Below are positions 49,652 to 58,934 of a stretch of 64,000 nt of DNA, piece after piece. Source of the stretch: CAVPLM01 sp963713545 (GTDB lineage Bacteria > Actinomycetota > Thermoleophilia > RBG-16-64-13); assembly GCA_963713545.1 (NCBI GenBank), contig CAVQME010000008.1, forward strand, positions 1 through 64,000. Reading direction: 5' to 3'. Each line of letters opens with the position of its first letter. The first letter of the stretch is position 1. The notes under the pieces are model-generated. The model searched no databases. It was not told the origin of the DNA and saw nothing but the letters and a program-made list of their open reading frames with translations. The translations under genes were made by a program, and so were the position numbers.

Positions 49652-49747
49652 CCTCTTGTGCGGCTCGAGACTCGCCGCGCACAACGATCGAGGTTCCGCT
49701 GGAAGGTCACCATTTCGCACGGTTCGGGTCGACTTCGAAGCGAGATC

Positions 49748-49790
49748 CTGTTCCGGTAGGTGGGCGACTCCGGTTCCGGCACCCGTGTGT
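49748..49790. other. Sequence shared with the IS-end-like motif at 10.77 kb
   Basis: CCTGTTCCGGTAGGTGGGCG, ACTCCGGTTCCGGCAC aligns with CCTGTTCGGGTAGGTGGGCG, ACACCAGTTCCAGTAC near 10768-10802, with about five mismatches in 36 bases. This suggests two remnants of the same element. There is no transposase gene near either. Confidence 0.3.
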
Positions 49791-49946
49791 GTTCCTTCTT
49801 GCCCTCAGCCCTGTGTCAGGAGCCGTCTGCGAACCGATTATAATGAAGCAGATTCTGCGGCTTCTGCACGGTCCCGACGGGGCCACGCCCGAGCTCCATC
49901 GCCGGGCTACCTATTCTCTAAACAAGGGCCGACCCGGGGGTTGAAC

Positions 49947-50738
49947 ATGGGGTATATCGACCCGCATCTCCACACCATACTGCTGGATGACGGCGTGATG
50001 ATGAAGATCGCTCTCGGCGGAATGGAGGCCTGCGTCACCCCCATGCTGCATTCTCTGAACGGCATCTCCGAGGCGGACACGGTGCTGCGCCTCTGGGACC
50101 GCTTCCTGGATTTCGAGGTGAACAGGGGAAGTGCCGTCGGCTACGAGACCTTTATCTCCCTCAGTGTGCCCTTCTACGGGCTCACCGATAGGGGCGTGGC
50201 GGAGTGCCTGAAGCGGCTTCCGGAGTACCTGAAGCACGAGAGAGTAGTAGCCATGGGAGAGATGGGCCTCGATGCGGGCAGCGACACTGAGAAACGGCTG
50301 TTCCGTGCGCAGCTGCAGATCGCCAAAGAGATGAACCTGCCGGTGATCTGTCACACCCCCATCCGCTTGGCCCCCCAGGGACCGGAAGTCATCCCCCAGG
50401 TCATCCAGATCCTTGACGAGGAGAAGTTTCCCAAAGAGAGGGTGATCCTGGACCACGCCGGCGAGAGCACCCTTGCCGCCCGGATGGCTTCCGGGGCGAA
50501 GGTTGGCCTGAGTGTCTGCATCGACAAGATGCCCCCGGAGGTCGCAGCCGGCATAATCTTGAACAACCGCGATCATCTGGACCGATTCATCGTCAATAGC
50601 GAGGTAGCGTCCGGCGACGGCTACTTCACCATTCCCATGGTTGCCCTGGCCCTGCGGAGGGCCAAGTTCCCCTACCAGGACATCTACAAACTCGTGTACG
50701 AGAACCCCCGGGACTTCTTCAAACTGCCGCTGGACTAG
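49947..50738 (+). CDS. TatD-like/amidohydrolase-fold metal hydrolase
   Basis: 263 residues; ATG preceded by GGGGGTTGAAC. This is a TIM-barrel with H-x-H (YIDPHLHT), Glu (VVAMGEMGLD), His (LPVICHTP) and His (VILDHAGES). The usual last Asp is in FIVNSEVASGDG, where the position reads S-E. It is a paralogue of the hydrolase gene at 58935 (same length, same VPFYG, PEYLK and GE-GLD segments). Substrate unknown; an actual DNase role is unlikely to be inferred from sequence alone. Confidence 0.82.
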   Translation: MGYIDPHLHTILLDDGVMMKIALGGMEACVTPMLHSLNGISEADTVLRLWDRFLDFEVNRGSAVGYETFISLSVPFYGLTDRGVAECLKRLPEYLKHERVVAMGEMGLDAGSDTEKRLFRAQLQIAKEMNLPVICHTPIRLAPQGPEVIPQVIQILDEEKFPKERVILDHAGESTLAARMASGAKVGLSVCIDKMPPEVAAGIILNNRDHLDRFIVNSEVASGDGYFTIPMVALALRRAKFPYQDIYKLVYENPRDFFKLPLD

Positions 50739-50765
50739 ACTAACCGGTGATCCGAGCCCTCGTTG

Positions 50766-51098
50766 CTAGGCCCGGATCATGACCAGCATCATCTTGAAGG
50801 GCGTCAACGCGGTCAGGGCGTGAGGGACGTTTGCCGGCATGATGATGAGCTCTCCCTCGGCAACCTCGTGCGCGACTCCACCCAGGGTGATTCTCACCTG
50901 TCCCTCAAGCGCTTGCACCAGCGCATCGAAAGGGGCTGTGTGTTCGCTGAGACCCTGCCCTTGGTCGAAGGCGAAGATGGTCACCGTTCCCTGTGGTTTG
51001 CTGATGAGCTCGCGGCTGACCACGGCACCGGGCTGCACGTCTACCAGCGAGGCTGCCCTGACTTTCTGTCCTACTATCTGCCCGAGTTCTTCTGGCAT
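50766..51098 (-). CDS. Cupin-domain protein
   Basis: 110 residues; ATG with AGGAGGTGGCCG. RELISKPQGTVTIFAFDQGQ, GLSEHTAPFDALVQALEGQV, ITLGGVAHEVAEGELIIMPA and VPHALTALTPFKMMLV show the two cupin motifs with likely metal ligands His and Glu in SEHTAPFDA and His in PHAL. Enzyme or sensor role unknown. Confidence 0.88.
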   Translation of the reverse strand: MPEELGQIVGQKVRAASLVDVQPGAVVSRELISKPQGTVTIFAFDQGQGLSEHTAPFDALVQALEGQVRITLGGVAHEVAEGELIIMPANVPHALTALTPFKMMLVMIRA

Positions 51099-51301
51099 CG
51101 GCCACCTCCTGTCGGGACGCAATGTTCCATCAAGGGTACGCGCTCACGCAGGTGAATATCAACGGCGGGCGACGCTGTTCCACCGTGTCTCGGACGTGAA
51201 ACGAGGGAATCTGGCACCACAGACGCGCAGTCCCTGCCTTCGGCCAAGAGCACGTGTGCGGCTAACAGCTTGGGCGGCCCGGTCCCAACAACGGCGAGGC
51301 C

Positions 51302-51970
51302 TCACGGTGTCTTCCTCGCCACCACGAAGTATTCGGAGGTGCTGTGTACCAGCTCCTCGACCTCCACGTTCACCAGACCTGCGGCATCCATGGACTCTTT
51401 CAGCTCCCCGATCGTGCAGCGCCACACGTAAGGAATCAGTCGCAGGCTATTGGCCAACCGCACGAGAAGCATGAGGCTTCTGACCAGCAGTGTTCCCTTC
51501 TCCCCCGAACAGGGCGTCGCGGAGATGAGCAGACCTCCCGGTTTTAGGAGTTCGCCTATCCTCCTCACAGCCTGTGGTCCGTCTTCCAGCAAGTGGAATA
51601 TGGCGAAGGCCAAGACTACGTCGAATGACTCACGCTCGAGGCTTTCGTCAAATATCGTGGCTTTCGCGAACGACACATTGGCGGCCTTGCGGGCGTCTGC
51701 CGCTTCTCGGGCACCAGCGATCATCTTGGACGAGATGTCGATACCATGGATCGCCTTGACGGCACCGGCAAGCTTGAGGTCTACGCTGCCCATCGCACAC
51801 CCGTAGTCGAGGACGGTATCGGTGGCTTTGAGATACGGCCTGGTCTTGGCAAGGACCTTGGTGTCGGTCTGGTCGGACTCCTCGGTGGGTTTGCTCCAGG
51901 TGCGCGCGAGTCTATCCCAGAACTTCTCCGCCTTGCTCCTTCTCGGCTCCGATGTGGCCGCTGAAGTCAT
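51302..51970 (-). CDS. Class I SAM-dependent methyltransferase
   Basis: 222 residues; ATG with GGAGGGACC. KAEKFWDRLARTWSKP, then motif I VLDYGCAMGSVDLKLAGAVK, IHGIDISSKMIAGAREAADA, VVLAFAIFHLLEDGPQAVRR and LKPGGLLISATPC. This is a UbiE/Methyltransf_11 type with unknown acceptor. Divergent from the lipoprotein gene at 52130. Confidence 0.85.
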   Translation of the reverse strand: MTSAATSEPRRSKAEKFWDRLARTWSKPTEESDQTDTKVLAKTRPYLKATDTVLDYGCAMGSVDLKLAGAVKAIHGIDISSKMIAGAREAADARKAANVSFAKATIFDESLERESFDVVLAFAIFHLLEDGPQAVRRIGELLKPGGLLISATPCSGEKGTLLVRSLMLLVRLANSLRLIPYVWRCTIGELKESMDAAGLVNVEVEELVHSTSEYFVVARKTP

Positions 51971-52129
51971 GGTCCCTCCGTGCAGTGCAGCGCGAGCCAC
52001 AGATTTTCCATGTTCTCCTCCCAATGTCGCGTCCCGTGCGGCAGGGTTCGGTTAGACACATACTTCCAGTCTGGGTCAGAATCTAGCATGTACTATGGAA
52101 GCGTCGAGCAAGCGCACAAGGAGGAAGGC

Positions 52130-52669
52130 ATGTATAGGTTCTGGGTCAGCGTGGTCGCCATGGTGATCATCAGCCTGACGATCGTCGGCTGTGGGGGTAC
52201 TGATGATGGCGTCGCGGGAGATACTTCGGCCAGCGAGACATCGACCTCCCAGGCTCCGGCCACCGAGACGTCAGCCACCGAGACTCTCGCTACGACGACG
52301 TCGACCACGCAGGCCCCGACCGGGGACGACTGGACGACGATAGCAACACTGCGCTCCAGCGATTCACCTTGGAAAGGTCTGGAGGGCATCCTGATGACCG
52401 AGCCCTTCACAGCCACCGGCGAGGTCCAGCTTGTTTTGGACATGCCGGATGCCGGCGAATTCGATGGTCTCATCGTCGCCATCATTCCGGCCGACAAGGC
52501 CACCGATGATCTCACGGAACTCATCGCCGCGATCCAAGACGGGGTGGTCGTGACCCTGCCGGCGGCGACTCCAACGAAGGTGATCTCGGGCCTGGACGGC
52601 AGCTACGTGCTCGTTAACGCGGTACCCGAGCCCAAGGCATGGACGTTGGAACTGCAGACCCGCCCCTGA
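52130..52669 (+). CDS. Lipoprotein with Thr/Ser-rich tether
   Basis: 179 residues; ATG with AAGGAGGAAGGC. The signal peptide YRFWVSVVAMVIISLTIVGC ends in a lipobox. A long Thr/Ser/Ala tether follows, then a domain DDWTTIATLRSSDSPWKGLE, PFTATGEVQLVLDMPDAGEF, VAIIPADKATDDLTELIAAI. The fold is beta-rich and resembles small secreted hypothetical domains, with no assignable function. Confidence 0.75.
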   Translation: MYRFWVSVVAMVIISLTIVGCGGTDDGVAGDTSASETSTSQAPATETSATETLATTTSTTQAPTGDDWTTIATLRSSDSPWKGLEGILMTEPFTATGEVQLVLDMPDAGEFDGLIVAIIPADKATDDLTELIAAIQDGVVVTLPAATPTKVISGLDGSYVLVNAVPEPKAWTLELQTRP

Positions 52670-52806
52670 CGGCCGCAACAGCGCTGAATAGGCAAAGGAA
52701 GGCCCTGCCGATCTTCATTGAGAAGGAAGCGAGGGTCGTCGTCAGCATAGCCTCGGCCGGCGGGCTCCTTGGTTCGAGGGCGGGAGCGTCCGGGCCGAAA
52801 CGGAGC

Positions 52807-53451
52807 TCAGCTGTGGCTTGCCAACTCGGGAATACGCCGCTCCAACTCCGCCCAGCCGCCGCCGACCGCTTTTCTGATGAGTTGAGCGATCTCGGCGAAC
52901 ACCTCTGGAGGGTTCGTCATCTGCATGATGCGGGTCATGTTCTCGCGATCGTTGTCGCCTAGCAGCGGGAACATCCACGCGATCGTCTCGGGAAAACGGT
53001 CCTGGGGAACGCCATGCGCCATGATCCCGACCGCCTTGCCCTGCTCCGGCATCGGGACGCGCTCCCTGAAGAGACGGTAGAGATGGGTGTCCTCCTTCGC
53101 GAGGTGCAGATCGAGGTGGAACTTGAACGCGGCGGTCGCGCGCGCCGTCTCTAGTACGTCCCCGGCCGAGTAAGCGCGGTCCAGGGCGGCAAACGCGGAG
53201 TCAAGGCCCCGGTGATCTTTTTGGTACGCCTCGGCGACCGACGGCGCCACGCCTTCCAGAACGGGGAAGACGGCAAGCTCCTCCCCGTCTGCGTGCCACA
53301 CCAGCACTTCGTTGAAGAAGCGGAAACGTTCGACCGTCGCGGCAGCGCGCTTATCCCCCCGTGCGGAGGAGAGCGCCGCGGCATCGATGTCCGCCATATC
53401 ACGTCGGAACGCGTTGTGGATCGCGGTGACGCCATCCAGTGGGGTCGTCAT
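52807..53451 (-). CDS. Hemerythrin-like (HHE) domain protein
   Basis: 214 residues. GVTAIHNAFRRDMADIDAAA, EVLVWHADGEELAVFPVLEG, AYQKDHRGLDSAFAALD and FKFHLDLHLAKEDTHLYRLF supply the His/Glu/Asp set of a diiron hemerythrin site. Its C-terminal half (VPMPEQGKAVGIMAHGVPQD) resembles DUF438/HHE regulators. It may sense oxygen or nitric oxide or bind iron. Confidence 0.85.
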   Translation of the reverse strand: MTTPLDGVTAIHNAFRRDMADIDAAALSSARGDKRAAATVERFRFFNEVLVWHADGEELAVFPVLEGVAPSVAEAYQKDHRGLDSAFAALDRAYSAGDVLETARATAAFKFHLDLHLAKEDTHLYRLFRERVPMPEQGKAVGIMAHGVPQDRFPETIAWMFPLLGDNDRENMTRIMQMTNPPEVFAEIAQLIRKAVGGGWAELERRIPELASHS

Positions 53452-53645
53452 GATGCCAGTTCTCCCTTCTTTGGCCTAGACCACCGTGTAAGGCCTTTAC
53501 CCAAGTGCGCGGTCGACCACACCCTGCCAACCGGCCACCGGCCTCCTCTCTGGAATGGTTGCACGACCAGATGGGTATCTCGTGAAGGTGGACTCGCCGC
53601 GAGCGCATGCCTGGGTACGGGCAGCTGACGCTAACAGGGGTCGCG

Positions 53646-54881
53646 ATGGAGCACGTCGACGTGAGCATTGTGGGTGCCGGACAGGCGGGACTGGCTGTTA
53701 GCCACCACCTGGCTGCTTCGGGCGTGGAGCACGCGGTACTCGAACGTGGCCGGATCGGCGAGACATGGCGGCGTCGCTGGGACACGTTCTGCCTGGTCAC
53801 CCCCAACTGGACCGTGCAACTGCCCGGTCGTCCGTACAAGGGCCCAGACCCCCACGCCTTCATGCCGCGCGATGAGATCGTCAGCACCCTGGAAGACTAC
53901 GCCGCCGGCTTTGGAGCGCCGGTGCGCGAGGGAGTCGCGGTCGCCGGGATAGAACCGTCACCCGATGCCGGCTTCGTCTTGCATACGACTGCGGGGGATT
54001 CGAGCAGCCGCGCCCTGGTGCTGGCAACGGGCGCCTTCCAGAAACCCCACCTGCCGGCGGCAGCCGCCACCTTGCCCGCGGGCCTGCCTCGAATCGACGT
54101 TGACGACTATCGGAACGAAGGGGCGCTACCGCCGGGGAAGGTGCTCGTCATCGGCAGCGGGCAGTCCGGTGCACAGATCAGCGAGGAGTTGCATCAGGCA
54201 GGGCGAGAGGTGGTCCTTGCCTGCGGCAAGGCCCCTTGGGTCCCGCGCCGCCTCGCCGACCACGACATCGTGTGGTGGCTGGGGAAGGTGGGTTTCTTCG
54301 ACCAGACGGTCGAGAGTCTCCCGACACCGGCCGCGCGCCTCGCCGCCAACCCCATGGCCACAGGCCATGAGGGCGGCCACGACCTGAACCTGCGTACACT
54401 CCAGGCTATGGGAGTCACTCTCACGGGGCACTTCCTAGGGGTGGAGGGCGGCTCGGCCCGCTTCGCGCCGGATCTGCAGGAGAGCGCCGCTTGGGGAGAT
54501 CAACGCTACTTCGAGTTGATGGGTCTGATCGAGGGGTTCGCAAGAGACCACGGACTCGATCTGCCACCGATAGACAGACCCGCACCCTTAGCCGCCCCTG
54601 TGCCCGAATCGCTGGATCTTTCCGACTTTGGCATCGTCATTTTCGCCGGGGGTTTCCGCCCAGACTACCGCTCTTGGCTCCCGTGGCCTGAGGCGTTCGA
54701 CGAACTCGGCTTCCCGCTTCAGAGCGACGGCGTCAGCACCGTCGTCCCGGGACTGTTCTTCGTTGGCGTCCATTTCCTGCGCAAGCGGAAATCCTCACTC
54801 TTGCTCGGCGTGGGCGAGGATGCAGCCATAGTCTCCCGCAAGATCACGGCCCATCTTTCGAGCGGACAGCCCATGCGCTAG
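53646..54881 (+). CDS. FAD-dependent NAD(P)-linked oxidoreductase (CzcO/FMO-like)
   Basis: 411 residues; ATG after AGGGGTCGCG. The FAD motif is VDVSIVGAGQAGLAVSHHLA, the second nucleotide motif VLVIGSGQSGAQISEELHQA, and FQKPHLPAAAATLPAG lies where FMO-like proteins have FxGxxxHxxxY/F. WDTFCLVTPNWTVQLPGRPY is typical of putative flavoprotein monooxygenases. The C-terminus has FFVGVHFLRKRKSSLLLGVG, as in this family. Substrate unknown. Divergent from hemerythrin. Confidence 0.88.
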   Translation: MEHVDVSIVGAGQAGLAVSHHLAASGVEHAVLERGRIGETWRRRWDTFCLVTPNWTVQLPGRPYKGPDPHAFMPRDEIVSTLEDYAAGFGAPVREGVAVAGIEPSPDAGFVLHTTAGDSSSRALVLATGAFQKPHLPAAAATLPAGLPRIDVDDYRNEGALPPGKVLVIGSGQSGAQISEELHQAGREVVLACGKAPWVPRRLADHDIVWWLGKVGFFDQTVESLPTPAARLAANPMATGHEGGHDLNLRTLQAMGVTLTGHFLGVEGGSARFAPDLQESAAWGDQRYFELMGLIEGFARDHGLDLPPIDRPAPLAAPVPESLDLSDFGIVIFAGGFRPDYRSWLPWPEAFDELGFPLQSDGVSTVVPGLFFVGVHFLRKRKSSLLLGVGEDAAIVSRKITAHLSSGQPMR

Positions 54882-54917
54882 GCGCGCCGGCCGGACAACG
54901 CGGGTCGACACGTGGCT

Positions 54918-55883
54918 CTATCGTCGTTGTCCGTCCCCGCTCTCAAGTAGACGCCCAACGTTCTCGAGAGCGTAGGCTGCGTCGGCCTTGGCAGCCTGAC
55001 GGCTGTTGCGCAGCTCCCGCGCGGTCAAGATGGCCAATGCCGCTACTATCAGTCCCATGCCCAGCGCCTCCAGCGCCCCCGGTCGCTCCCCGAGTTGGAC
55101 CCACGCGGCTATGACGCCGACGACCGGGATGGCCAGGCTGCTGATGCCTGCGGTGCCGGCAGGCAGGTTGTGCAAGACGTACAACCAGAGCAACCAGGCG
55201 ATCGCACTGGCTGCGATCACGTTGTAGGAGAGGGCCGCGATGAAGCTCGCGGTCCAAGTCGGTCCTTGGGGGGCGGTGAGCAGGGCGACCACGATCAGCG
55301 GGATCGAACCGAGCAGGCCTTGCCATGCCGTGAACGAAAGAAGATCTACCTCGTGATGCTTTCGTATGATCTTGAAGAGCACGGAGGCCATCGCCCAGGC
55401 GAGACCTCCCGCCACGGCCAAGATGGCGGCCGACGCACCCTGAAGACCCCAGGGGTCGAGGACGAAGATAAGGCCGGCCAAGGCAAGTACGACGGCAGCC
55501 CACTGAATGCCTCGTATCCGCTCACCCAGGACCGGCCAAGCGATCAGCAGCAGCCAGAATGGCATCGTATAGGTGAGGACCGAGGTCTTGCCGGCGCTCC
55601 CGATGTACAGCGCCCACACAGCAAGCCCGGACAGGCTGGTCTGGAGAATACCGAAGACCATCGTCAGCCAGAAGGCCTTGGGTCGTAGCGGACCGCGCCG
55701 CACGACCACGACTGCGAACAAGGCAACTGCTCCGAAGAGGTTACGAAGAGCCGCGAACGTGAATGGGTCGGAGTAGCGCACGCCGACCTTCATGACCACC
55801 CAGTTGTATCCCCAAATGAACGCAAGCACGGCGAGCGCGACAAAGGGAAGGTAGACTGACGGTTTGGAATCCTTGTGCGTCAC
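54918..55883 (-). CDS. EamA/DMT-family transporter
   Basis: 321 residues with ten helices in two EamA halves: FVALAVLAFIWGYNWVVMKV, SDPFTFAALRNLFGAVAL, and SAAILAVAGGLAWAMASVLF, SAIAWLLWLYVLHNLPAGTA. EamA proteins export amino acids or metabolites. The C-terminus is a polar stretch (LENVGRLLESGDGQRR). Confidence 0.9.
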   Translation of the reverse strand: MTHKDSKPSVYLPFVALAVLAFIWGYNWVVMKVGVRYSDPFTFAALRNLFGAVALFAVVVVRRGPLRPKAFWLTMVFGILQTSLSGLAVWALYIGSAGKTSVLTYTMPFWLLLIAWPVLGERIRGIQWAAVVLALAGLIFVLDPWGLQGASAAILAVAGGLAWAMASVLFKIIRKHHEVDLLSFTAWQGLLGSIPLIVVALLTAPQGPTWTASFIAALSYNVIAASAIAWLLWLYVLHNLPAGTAGISSLAIPVVGVIAAWVQLGERPGALEALGMGLIVAALAILTARELRNSRQAAKADAAYALENVGRLLESGDGQRR

Positions 55884-56020
55884 TATCCAACTCTATCCCA
55901 ATCGGCGCGAAGAAGACTTCGGATTCCTAAAGGACGCGCCGCAGCGCTGCCGATACCCTTCTATGGGTGGCAGGGTGGCCATCCGGCTATGATTATGCGA
56001 GAGTCAGTTTTGGGGCACCG

Positions 56021-56902
56021 ATGAAAAGCCACTGCGCAGGAACGGCATGCCGAATGAATGCTCGAGCGTCAATCTCTGGACTAGCGGTGCTGATGACTGT
56101 AGCGCTCACCTGCATCCCTGCCTTGGGCTGCGGGGAAAGCGCTGTCCCACCAGAGAGCCTCTCAGCGGTCCCCGCCCCGTTCGCCGCGACTACATCGGTC
56201 GCGACCGCGGCAGTGATGCAAACAGGAGGCTCGATCTCTCTGCACGAGAGGGTCATGACGGAACAGCGCCGCCGCGCAGGCGCGGCGGCCGCAGACCGCC
56301 TGACTGCGGCTGCTTCGGCAAGCCCGCTTCAGTCCACCACCACGTCTAGCGTCCCATCGAGCGAGCCGGCCGGCGGCTCTGCGGTCGTACTCGCCGATGG
56401 GCAAACGCCGCTTACAGGGGTGTGGAGCGGAACGGCGCAGCAGCTGGCCACATTCCTCGTCGGGGCGTGTCCTTCACCTCGCTTCACCGTCCCCGCCTCG
56501 GTGCTGGCGGAGTACTACGTACGCTTCTGTGCCGAGGCGGGGCTGCGGGCCGACGTGCTCTGGGCCCAGATGATCCACGAGACCGGCTACGGCATGTACG
56601 GGGGAGCAGTGGTGCCCGAGCAGAACAACTACGCGGGCATCGGAGCCACCGGCGGTGGTGAACCAGGTGCGTGGTTCCCGACGGCCGAGGCAGGCGTCAT
56701 CGCCCACGTAGCTCACATGGTGGCCTATGTCTACGCCTCGAGCCCGGTATCGTGGGCCGACGCGACCACCGATCCGCGGTTCGACTTCGTCAGCCCTCGG
56801 GGCGTGGCGTCCGTCCTCGCCGACCTCAACGGACGCTGGGCCGTGCCCGGTACCGCGTACGGCCAGAACATCGAGGCGATCGTCCGGGCGATCAACCAGT
56901 AG
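56021..56902 (+). CDS. Secreted glucosaminidase-like lipoprotein
   Basis: 293 residues; ATG five bases after GGGG. The signal peptide SISGLAVLMTVALTCIPALG has a Cys next (lipobox). A Ser/Thr/Ala-rich linker, then VWSGTAQQLATFLVGACPSP and PASVLAEYYVRFCAEAGLRA, VLWAQMIHETGYGMYGGAVV, EQNNYAGIGATGGGEPGAWF and VAHMVAYVYASSPVSWADAT. This matches the FlgJ/glucosaminidase fold, with Glu of IHETGYG as likely catalytic acid. A role in peptidoglycan turnover is expected. Confidence 0.8.
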   Translation: MKSHCAGTACRMNARASISGLAVLMTVALTCIPALGCGESAVPPESLSAVPAPFAATTSVATAAVMQTGGSISLHERVMTEQRRRAGAAAADRLTAAASASPLQSTTTSSVPSSEPAGGSAVVLADGQTPLTGVWSGTAQQLATFLVGACPSPRFTVPASVLAEYYVRFCAEAGLRADVLWAQMIHETGYGMYGGAVVPEQNNYAGIGATGGGEPGAWFPTAEAGVIAHVAHMVAYVYASSPVSWADATTDPRFDFVSPRGVASVLADLNGRWAVPGTAYGQNIEAIVRAINQ

Positions 56903-56918
56903 CGGACGTAGCGAGCCC

Positions 56919-57273
56919 CTACGGCTGTATCGGGGATCGTCCGGTATTCGCTGAACAGACCGGTGTGACTGCGGAGCCAGTCTGGGAGACTGTTTCCTCG
57001 GTCTTCTGAAGCCGCCCGTCTCCGTCGTAGGCTCGCACCGCGAATCGGAACTTGCTGGACCACCGTCACTGCCACGGAGAAGAGCCCTAAGACACCGCCC
57101 ACCGCCAGCCCATATCGCTTGATCCGCGCGCCGTCGGTAGTCCGCACCAGGACGAAGAAGAGAAGCCCGGTGACCAGGCCGGCGGCGAAGAACGATGCTA
57201 CGGCGAGTACCTGCTCGGCCGTCTTCGCCGTGTTCTCGATATCGAAGCCAAGGCCTTCCAGCGCCCGGACCAT
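56919..57273 (-). pseudogene. Small two-helix membrane protein, probably frameshifted
   Basis: The first frame encodes MVRALEGLGFDIENTAKTAE, VLAVASFFAAGLVTGLLFFV and KRYGLAVGGVLGLFSVAVTV. From about 57.05 kb the next frame reads KFRFAVRAYDGDGRLQKTEE and TVSQTGSAVTPVCSANTGRS with a stop. A single indel joins them into a roughly 118-residue membrane protein. The start is uncertain. In the uncorrected frame the open reading frame runs antisense through the glucosaminidase gene, which is unlikely to be real. Confidence 0.45.
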
Positions 57274-57343
57274 GAGATCAAGTCCGAAGATCGCTGGCGC
57301 GCAGATTGCCCGGCGACGGCCCGAGCGCCCCCGATCCCCGACG

Positions 57344-58846
57344 CTACACTCCCATTTCGGCCCGGATACGGCCGCTTTTGACAGCGGTCTGCAGTGTCTC
57401 GAAATCGCGTTCGTTCTGGTCGGCATATGCCCCGGCGAAGTCGGCGATCGCATTATCGAAGACGTCACCATTGCCCAGGTAGGCCGAGATCGCGATGCAG
57501 TCACCGGTCCGTGCGTGTCCCTTCGCGAGCGTCCACCCACACAGCGCCGCGTGGGGCCCGAGGACGCTCAAAGAAACGGTGGTGACGTCGATGGACGCCT
57601 TTCCGTCCCAGAGCTGCCGGACGTAGAAATCGCGCAGCTTGCCATCGAAACTGACGACTCTGTACCAGCCGAGGAGGATATCGCTCGCCGCCTGAGTGAG
57701 GCGTTGGCCCTCGACCACGCGACGTCCGTGGTTGCGGTAGCGGCTTCGGCCCACGAAACGCTCGAGCACCGAGGCCTCGGCCTGCTTGAGCTGCAAGAAG
57801 AGCGGGTCGCCGCGATCTCTGCCTAGCATGAGGACGATCCAAGCGCGCAAGCCTACGCTGCCGACGCCGACCACCTTGCGAGCAATCTGCCTGAACTCGT
57901 ACCGGTCTAGAAGGTGACGTCGGTCGTCCGGCAGGCTCGCTGCGTAGTTGGCAAGAAAGGCACGGACAGTTGACTCGAATCGCTGGAGCTCATCACCTTG
58001 GAGCAGTTCGACGGCCGGTATCACCAGGGGAGGCTGGCTCACGATCCTCGGCGCGCCATCCACCGTGACGGTGAGCTTCTCCAGAGCGCGCAGGTTGCTC
58101 TTCGACTGAGCCTTATCGACGACGGCGGCAAGGGTCTTCAGCTCCTTGCTCCGCGCCTCGGCGGAGAGTTCAGCGACCAGCGCCGTCGAATCCAGGCGCG
58201 CATACCAGACGTCAAGGTTGCCCATCCCGGCGAACTCAGCCATGGTCTCCCGGTAGGCGCGTACTGCACTAAGCAGGACATCTCGGCGCGCCTGGGGTTC
58301 CACACCGCGTTCTCGCATCGCCACCTCGAAACTCGCCGCCAGTCGTTTAAGATCCCACTCCCAGGGACCGGGCAGTGTCTCATCGAAGTCGTTGATATCG
58401 AAGATCAGCGACCGATCGGGCGAAGCATAGATCCCGAAATTGTCGAGATGCGCGTCCCCGCATGCCTGGACCTTGATGCCGGTGCGGGGCGTGGTGGCGA
58501 GATCCGAGGCCATGACGTAGGCCGCTCCCCGGAAGAACGCGAATGGCGTCGTGAGCATGCGCCCGTAACGGATCGGCACCAGCCCAGGATCCCTGGTCGT
58601 AGCCTGTTCCTCAAGAAGCGAGACAGGGTCGGGACGGGACGGCCAGGGCTCCCACGCAGCCTGGCTTCTTCTGGGAGTCTCCTTTCGGTTGGCCCGCCCT
58701 CGAGCGGCGCGCTCCTCCGGCGTGAACTGCAGCCTCACCGGCTCAAAAGCAAGCGGTGTCGGCGGTACGGCCGTCCCGGAAGCGGATGCCGCGTCGGCCG
58801 GCTCGGCGGCCGACGCGCCGGTGAGTGACGTCTTCGGAGCCATCAT
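57344..58846 (-). CDS. DUF2252 protein
   Basis: 500 residues. GIKVQACGDAHLDNFGIYAS (Brenner-like H-x-D-x-x-N) and LIFDINDFDETLPGPWEWDL are the hallmark motifs of DUF2252, a protein-kinase-like/APH-type fold. Also KVVGVGSVGLRAWIVLMLGR. Predicted phosphotransferase activity is unverified. The N-terminus (TGASAAEPADAASASGTAVP) is low complexity. Confidence 0.88.
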   Translation of the reverse strand: MMAPKTSLTGASAAEPADAASASGTAVPPTPLAFEPVRLQFTPEERAARGRANRKETPRRSQAAWEPWPSRPDPVSLLEEQATTRDPGLVPIRYGRMLTTPFAFFRGAAYVMASDLATTPRTGIKVQACGDAHLDNFGIYASPDRSLIFDINDFDETLPGPWEWDLKRLAASFEVAMRERGVEPQARRDVLLSAVRAYRETMAEFAGMGNLDVWYARLDSTALVAELSAEARSKELKTLAAVVDKAQSKSNLRALEKLTVTVDGAPRIVSQPPLVIPAVELLQGDELQRFESTVRAFLANYAASLPDDRRHLLDRYEFRQIARKVVGVGSVGLRAWIVLMLGRDRGDPLFLQLKQAEASVLERFVGRSRYRNHGRRVVEGQRLTQAASDILLGWYRVVSFDGKLRDFYVRQLWDGKASIDVTTVSLSVLGPHAALCGWTLAKGHARTGDCIAISAYLGNGDVFDNAIADFAGAYADQNERDFETLQTAVKSGRIRAEMGV

Positions 58847-58934
58847 CTCTTCAACTCCTTAAGTAAGCCGATCGTTTCTGCGTTACGATCCCAGAGCTCG
58901 CGACAGGCCGTCGAGGAACCGCCGCCTCAAGCCC

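Noticed and set aside
56731..57540. A 269-codon minus-strand open frame overlapping the glucosaminidase gene
   Set aside because: Only the central part (57273-57050) looks like protein; the rest is antisense sequence reached through a probable frameshift.
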